The translations under genes and the position numbers were made by a program. This document shows positions 7,504-10,379 of a stretch of 10,379 nucleotides of DNA, in pieces. The notes below the pieces were generated by a model. That model was given only the letters and a program-made list of their open reading frames with translations, was not told where the DNA came from and did not search any database. Numbering within the stretch: the stretch's first letter is position 1; each line of letters opens with the position of its first letter. This DNA is from Propionibacterium sp. (GTDB lineage Bacteria; Actinomycetota; Actinomycetes; Propionibacteriales; Propionibacteriaceae): contig DURG01000255.1 in assembly GCA_012837465.1 (NCBI GenBank), forward strand, positions 1 to 10,379, written 5' to 3'.

Positions 7504-8568
7504 ATGAACCTCATCGACATCGCGCCCGCACTGCGCGGCGCCTACCTCAACCAGCACGGCGTGCCCGTGATCGTCACGGCCATCGATGCGGGTGACGACG
7601 CCGTCGAGGTCGCAGACCTCGCGACCACGGACCTCCCGCTGCCCGGCAAGGTCAGCTACGAAGGCCGCGCGTTCACCGTCGAGACCCTCGGCGACGTCGA
7701 GGTGCTCCCCGATGCCAAGTCGGCCGAGGCCCGTGCCGCGACCTACCGTGGCGACGTCGTCGCGGGCAAGGTCGCCGTCGTCACCGGCGGTGCACAGGGC
7801 TTCGGTGCGGAGATCGTGCGCGGGCTCGTCGACTCCGGCGCGTTCGTCTACATCGCCGACCTCAACATCGACGGCGCCGCTGCGCTGTCGGAGGAGCTCG
7901 GCACCGACGTCACCGCGGCCATCAAGGTCAACGTCGGCGACGAGGAGTCGGTCAAGGCGATGGCCGAGGCCATCGCCGAGCGCACCGGCGGCCTCGACCT
8001 CGTCGTCTCCAACGCCGGCGTGGTGCGCGCGGGCTCCGTCCTCGAGCAGGAACTCAAGGACTTCGCCTTCACCACCGACATCAACTACACCGCGTTCTTC
8101 CTCGTCACCAAGCACCTGGGCGGCCTGCTGGCCGCTCAGCACAAGGCGGCCCCGGGATGGATGACCGACATCATCCAGATCAACTCGAAATCCGGCCTGG
8201 TCGGCTCGAACAAGAACGGCGCCTACGCCGGCTCGAAGTTCGGCGGCATCGGCCTGGTGCAGAGCTTTGCCCTCGAGATGGTCGAGCACGGCGTCAAGGT
8301 CAACGCGATCTGCCCGGGCAACTTCTACGACGGCCCGCTCTGGTCCGACCCGGATCGCGGCCTGTTCGTGCAGTACCTGCGCTCCGGCAAGGTGCCCGGC
8401 GCGACCACCGTCGACGAGGTGCGCGAGTTCTACGAGGCGAAGGTCCCACTGCGTCGGGGCACCTACGGCGCCGACGTGATGCGCGCGGTCTACTACATCG
8501 TCGAGCAGGACTACGAGACTGGCCAGGCCATCCCCGTCACCGGCAGCCAGGTCATGCTCAGCAGCTGA
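7504..8568 (+). CDS. Sorbitol-6-phosphate 2-dehydrogenase-like short-chain dehydrogenase with N-terminal extension
   Basis: NAD(P)-dependent short-chain dehydrogenase/reductase (354 aa, against about 250-260 for the classical family). The Rossmann motif is TGGAQGFG (94-101), Asp119 at the end of strand 2 suggests NAD(H) preference, and the catalytic set is Ser228, Tyr241 and Lys245. The segment around it (INSKSGxVGSxxNxxYxxxKFGGxGL) and the C-terminal stretch (KVPLRRG ... TGQAIPVTGSQVM) resemble E. coli SrlD as I remember it, pointing to a polyol phosphate or sugar phosphate (for example 2-ketose phosphate / alditol phosphate interconversion). The first ~85 residues precede the Rossmann fold and match nothing I recognise. 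A consensus ribosome binding site and the gap filled by a palindromic element place it as the last gene of the operon, before a strong hairpin at 8602-8648. The exact substrate is not determinable. Confidence 0.88.
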   Translation: MNLIDIAPALRGAYLNQHGVPVIVTAIDAGDDAVEVADLATTDLPLPGKVSYEGRAFTVETLGDVEVLPDAKSAEARAATYRGDVVAGKVAVVTGGAQGFGAEIVRGLVDSGAFVYIADLNIDGAAALSEELGTDVTAAIKVNVGDEESVKAMAEAIAERTGGLDLVVSNAGVVRAGSVLEQELKDFAFTTDINYTAFFLVTKHLGGLLAAQHKAAPGWMTDIIQINSKSGLVGSNKNGAYAGSKFGGIGLVQSFALEMVEHGVKVNAICPGNFYDGPLWSDPDRGLFVQYLRSGKVPGATTVDEVREFYEAKVPLRRGTYGADVMRAVYYIVEQDYETGQAIPVTGSQVMLSS

Positions 8569-8569
8569 C

Positions 8570-8680
8570 CGGATACTCGGGGTCCCTGAGATATCCCTTC
8601 CAAATCAGAGCAGGCAATGTGGACAATCCACATTGCCTGCTCTGATTTCGCAGCGATAGATCTGCCGACCCCAGTATCCG
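8570..8680. repeat. Long nested imperfect inverted repeat between operon and xylanase gene
   Basis: The outer arms CGGATACT-C-GGGGTC (8570-8584) and GACCCCAGTATCCG (8667-8680) pair over 14 bp with a single bulged C at 8578. They enclose partly complementary spacers and the perfect 22-bp palindrome at 8602-8648. The whole unit is about 111 bp, starts one base after the SDR stop codon and is visibly AT-richer than the flanking genes. It could be a small palindromic mobile element that also serves as terminator. I see no clear target-site duplication. Confidence 0.7.
8602..8648. terminator. Perfect 22-bp stem-loop, probable bidirectional terminator
   Basis: AAATCAGAGCAGGCAATGTG plus GA (8602-8623) is followed by the loop CAA (8624-8626) and the exact reverse complement (8627-8648). 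The stem has AAAT at one end and ATTT at the other, so in either direction the hairpin ends in a short U run. It lies 33 bases after the SDR stop, at the end of the operon. The stem is much longer than a usual intrinsic terminator, so another role for the structure is possible. Confidence 0.65.
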
Positions 8681-8699
8681 AGTGCGCAGGGGCGGCAGA

Positions 8700-8705
8700 T
8701 ATGAT
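8700..8705 (+). promoter_or_regulatory. Candidate -10 promoter element for the xylanase gene
   Basis: TATGAT, one mismatch from TATAAT, stands 35 bases before the ATG at 8741 and just after the inverted repeat. No good -35 hexamer is seen 16-18 bases upstream (the position holds TCCGAG), so an activator or extended contacts may be needed. This is the only promoter-like sequence I can support in the gap. Confidence 0.4.
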
Positions 8706-8707
8706 TA

Positions 8708-8720
8708 GTTGCACGTCAAC
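8708..8720. promoter_or_regulatory. Candidate operator GTTGcacgtCAAC
   Basis: A 13-bp interrupted palindrome (arms GTTG/CAAC, spacer CACGT) lies where transcription from the -10 at 8700-8705 would start, a typical repressor position. It resembles sugar-repressor sites only loosely, and the centre is not the CG expected for a classic LacI-family operator. A single copy is seen. Confidence 0.3.
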
Positions 8721-8740
8721 GCAAATCTGGGAGCGCCCCT

Positions 8741-9991
8741 ATGTACCCCGAGCACTCACCGCAGCCCGATCCCACCCTCGCGCACCGACGCGCGGCCGCC
8801 ACCATCACCCTCCGCCGCCCTGACGGCGAACCGTTGTCCGACGCCGTGGTCACCGTGGAGCAGACCCGCCACGAGTTCGGCTTCGGGTGCATCGGCTTCG
8901 ACTTCCTGCCACTCCACCACGGCGAGGCCGACCCCGAGGAGGCCCAGCGACTCACCGCGCTCGCCGACCTCTGGCTCGACGTGTTCAACTGGGCCACGCT
9001 GCCCTTCTACTGGGGCCGCTTCGAGCCCGAACGCGGCAAGCCGCACACCGACGAGCTGCGCGCCACCGCCGAATGGCTCGCCGGCCATGGCGTCACGCTG
9101 AAGGGTCACCCGCTGGTCTGGCACACCGTCGGCGCGAAGTGGCTGCTGGACCTCACGACCGACGAGATCGAGCAGGTGCAGCGCGAGCGCATCCGCCGCG
9201 ACGTCGCCGACTTCGCCGGTCTCATCGACATGTGGGACGCCATCAACGAGGTGGTCATCATGCCGGTGTTCACCGCCGAGGCCAACGGCATCACGCGGCT
9301 GGCCCGCAAGCTGGGCCGCGTCGGCACCATCCGGCTCGCCTTCGAGGAGGCGCGCGCCACCAACCCGTCGGCAACGCTGCTCCTCAACGACTTCGACATG
9401 TCCAGCGCCTACGACACCCTCATCGAGGCCGTCCTTGAGGCAGGCATCCAGGTCGACGCCATCGGGCTGCAGAGCCACATGCACCAGGGCTGGTGGGGGC
9501 CCGAGAAGACCGAGCGGATCCTCGAGAAGTTCTCCCGCTACGGCCTCCCGCTGCACTTCACCGAGATGACGCTCGTCTCCGGCGACCTCATGCCCAAGCA
9601 CATCGTCGACCTCAACGACCACGTCGTCGACTCCTGGCCCACCACTCCCGACGGCGAGGCCCGGCAGGCGGAAGAACTTGAGGCGCACCTGAGGATGCTG
9701 TGGGAGCACCCCAGCGTCGAGTCGGCCACCTACTGGGGGATCTCCGACGTCGGCGCCTGGCTGGGTGCCCCGGCCGGGCTCGTGCGGCTTGACGGCACCC
9801 CCAAGCCCGCCTACGACGCACTGCACCGACTCGTGAAGGAGGAGTGGTGGACGGCCCCCACCACGCTGCGCACGGACGCCGACGGCCGGCTCACCGTCGA
9901 GGGGTGGAAGGGCAGTCATCGGGTCACAGCCGCAGGGCTGGCCGCCGAGTTCGACCTCGCCGTCGCTCCGGAAGAGTTGACGCTGCGCTGA
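8741..9991 (+). CDS. GH10-family glycoside hydrolase (endo-1,4-beta-xylanase-like), probably intracellular
   Basis: Glycoside hydrolase family 10 protein of 416 aa that should cleave beta-1,4-xylan or xylo-oligosaccharides with retention. The N-terminal ~50 residues form a short beta-rich lead-in (about 20-50) often seen before such domains. The barrel follows with KGHPLVWH (His123), the acid/base Glu170 in WDAINE, GLQSHMHQG, and the nucleophile Glu275 in HFTEM. The 105-residue spacing of the two Glu fits GH10. YWGISD and KPAYDAL close the catalytic domain. About 45 further C-terminal residues look like a small beta domain. There is no signal peptide or transmembrane segment, so it likely acts in the cytoplasm on imported oligosaccharides. 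GGGAG (8729-8733) is 7 bases before the ATG. The gene has its own putative promoter and is separated from the upstream operon by a terminator-like hairpin. TEMT replaces the usual TELD, so xylan specificity is not certain. Confidence 0.88.
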   Translation: MYPEHSPQPDPTLAHRRAAATITLRRPDGEPLSDAVVTVEQTRHEFGFGCIGFDFLPLHHGEADPEEAQRLTALADLWLDVFNWATLPFYWGRFEPERGKPHTDELRATAEWLAGHGVTLKGHPLVWHTVGAKWLLDLTTDEIEQVQRERIRRDVADFAGLIDMWDAINEVVIMPVFTAEANGITRLARKLGRVGTIRLAFEEARATNPSATLLLNDFDMSSAYDTLIEAVLEAGIQVDAIGLQSHMHQGWWGPEKTERILEKFSRYGLPLHFTEMTLVSGDLMPKHIVDLNDHVVDSWPTTPDGEARQAEELEAHLRMLWEHPSVESATYWGISDVGAWLGAPAGLVRLDGTPKPAYDALHRLVKEEWWTAPTTLRTDADGRLTVEGWKGSHRVTAAGLAAEFDLAVAPEELTLR

Positions 9992-10008
9992 TCCCGCGCC
10001 AACCCTGT

Positions 10009-10044
10009 GTGAAGGGACCAGCCCTGCAGGGTTGGCCCCTTCAC
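10009..10044. terminator. Strong hairpin between convergent genes
   Basis: GTGAAGGG (10009-10016) pairs with CCCTTCAC (10037-10044); after one A/C mismatch, CCAGCCC (10018-10024) pairs with GGGTTGG (10029-10035, one G-U) around the loop TGCA. The stem begins 17 bases after the xylanase stop and lies between two convergent genes, where a shared terminator is expected. There is no U tract, which is common in high-GC Gram-positives. Confidence 0.55.
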
Positions 10045-10119
10045 CGGAGGCAGGCGCCGCTCCCTGAAGGGCTGGCGCCTCGACGAAGGGTTGGCGCCTT
10101 CGCGGAGGGTTGGCGGCTC
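10028..10119. repeat. Degenerate tandem repeat of about 19 bp (AGGGTTGGCGCC core)
   Basis: Five related units fill the convergent gap. Their GGCGCC-type cores begin at 10034, 10053, 10074, 10093 and 10112, giving spacings of 19, 21, 19 and 19. The clearest units are GAAGGGCTGGCGCCTC (10066), GAAGGGTTGGCGCCTTC (10085) and GGAGGGTTGGCGGCTC (10104). A copy in inverted orientation, GCGCCAACCCT, lies at 9996-10006. The last unit runs into the LacI stop codon. Function unknown; slippage-prone intergenic sequence is the simplest view. Confidence 0.6.
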
Positions 10120-10379
10120 AGCGGGGGGCGGGGGCGGTGGTGTCGCGCACGATGAGGTGGGTGGGCAGCTGCCGGTGGGGGTCGCCCAGTTCGCGCCCGG
10201 CGGGCAGGTCGAGCAGCATGCTCAACGCCATCGCGCCGATCGCCTGCAGCGGCTGCGCCACCGTCGTGAGGCCCTGGCGTGCGGCCTCGGGCACGTCGTC
10301 GAAGCCGACGATGGAGAGGTCCTCGGGCACCCGGAGCCCGCGGGCGCGCGCGGCGGCGACGACCTGGAGCGCCGAGACA
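10118..10379 (-). CDS. LacI-family transcriptional regulator, C-terminal part (5'-partial)
   Basis: On the minus strand, the last ~86 codons of a LacI/GalR-type regulator are visible, with the stop at 10118-10120; the start and DNA-binding domain lie beyond the right edge. The frame reads ALQVVAAARARGLRVPEDLS, then IVGFDD, then LTTVAQP and LIVRDTTAP. These are the hallmarks of the C-terminal periplasmic-binding-protein-like effector domain (VP-x-D-L-S-IVGFDD; LTTV-x-QP; LIVR-x-ST). A GTG at 10328-10330 is internal to the domain and is not the start. The gene faces the xylanase gene tail to tail across a 126-bp gap. LacI regulators near glycoside hydrolases often sense sugars, so it may control the xylanase or genes to its left on its own strand; this is inference. 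Confidence 0.88.
   Translation of the reverse strand, partial: VSALQVVAAARARGLRVPEDLSIVGFDDVPEAARQGLTTVAQPLQAIGAMALSMLLDLPAGRELGDPHRQLPTHLIVRDTTAPAPR

Noticed and set aside
8617..8823. Small plus-strand open frame across the palindrome and xylanase start
   Set aside because: It starts inside the 22-bp hairpin, has no ribosome binding site, and overlaps the well-supported xylanase gene in another frame.
10028..10119. CRISPR array
   Set aside because: Units are about 19 bp, contiguous and without unique spacers, and no cas gene is present.
1..10379. tRNA, rRNA or riboswitch genes
   Set aside because: No cloverleaf with a TTCGA-type T loop, no rRNA segment and no recognisable riboswitch core was seen; the structured intergenic regions are explained by palindromic repeats and hairpins.

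Overview
This high-GC window, with strong G/C bias at third codon positions and GGAG-type ribosome binding sites, looks like chromosome of an actinobacterium. That is inferred from composition, from a palindromic intergenic repeat built on GGTTGAGC / GTCGAAACC (a word I recall as common between actinobacterial genes) and from the protein families. I cannot name genus or species.

Positions 1-8568 hold one co-directional gene block on the + strand. In order: the sensor domain of a DeoR-family sugar-operon regulator (cut by the left edge); a lipoyl-bearing E2 acyltransferase; an E3 dihydrolipoamide dehydrogenase; an 820-residue E1 in which the alpha and beta thiamine-diphosphate subunits are fused; a PHP-domain metal-dependent hydrolase; and a short-chain dehydrogenase whose C-terminal half resembles sorbitol-6-phosphate 2-dehydrogenase. 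The first four genes are 13-19 bp apart. The last two junctions are each filled by a copy of the same roughly 135-bp palindromic element. The block encodes a complete 2-oxo-acid-dehydrogenase-type complex, but in the unusual order E2-E3-E1 and with a divergent E1. Its partners (DeoR sensor, phosphoesterase-type fold, polyol-phosphate-type dehydrogenase) suggest catabolism of a sugar or polyol phosphate rather than ordinary pyruvate or branched-chain metabolism. The substrate cannot be read from the sequence. I regard this block as the best candidate for an undescribed system here.

Positions 8569-8740 contain a nested palindrome with a perfect 22-bp stem, probably a strong terminator or a small palindromic insertion, followed by a plausible promoter and operator. 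A GH10 xylanase-like glycoside hydrolase with no signal peptide follows (8741-9991). After it comes a convergent intergenic gap (9992-10117) with a strong hairpin and a degenerate tandem repeat of about 19 bp. The window ends in the C-terminal part of a LacI-family regulator on the - strand, whose start lies beyond the right edge.
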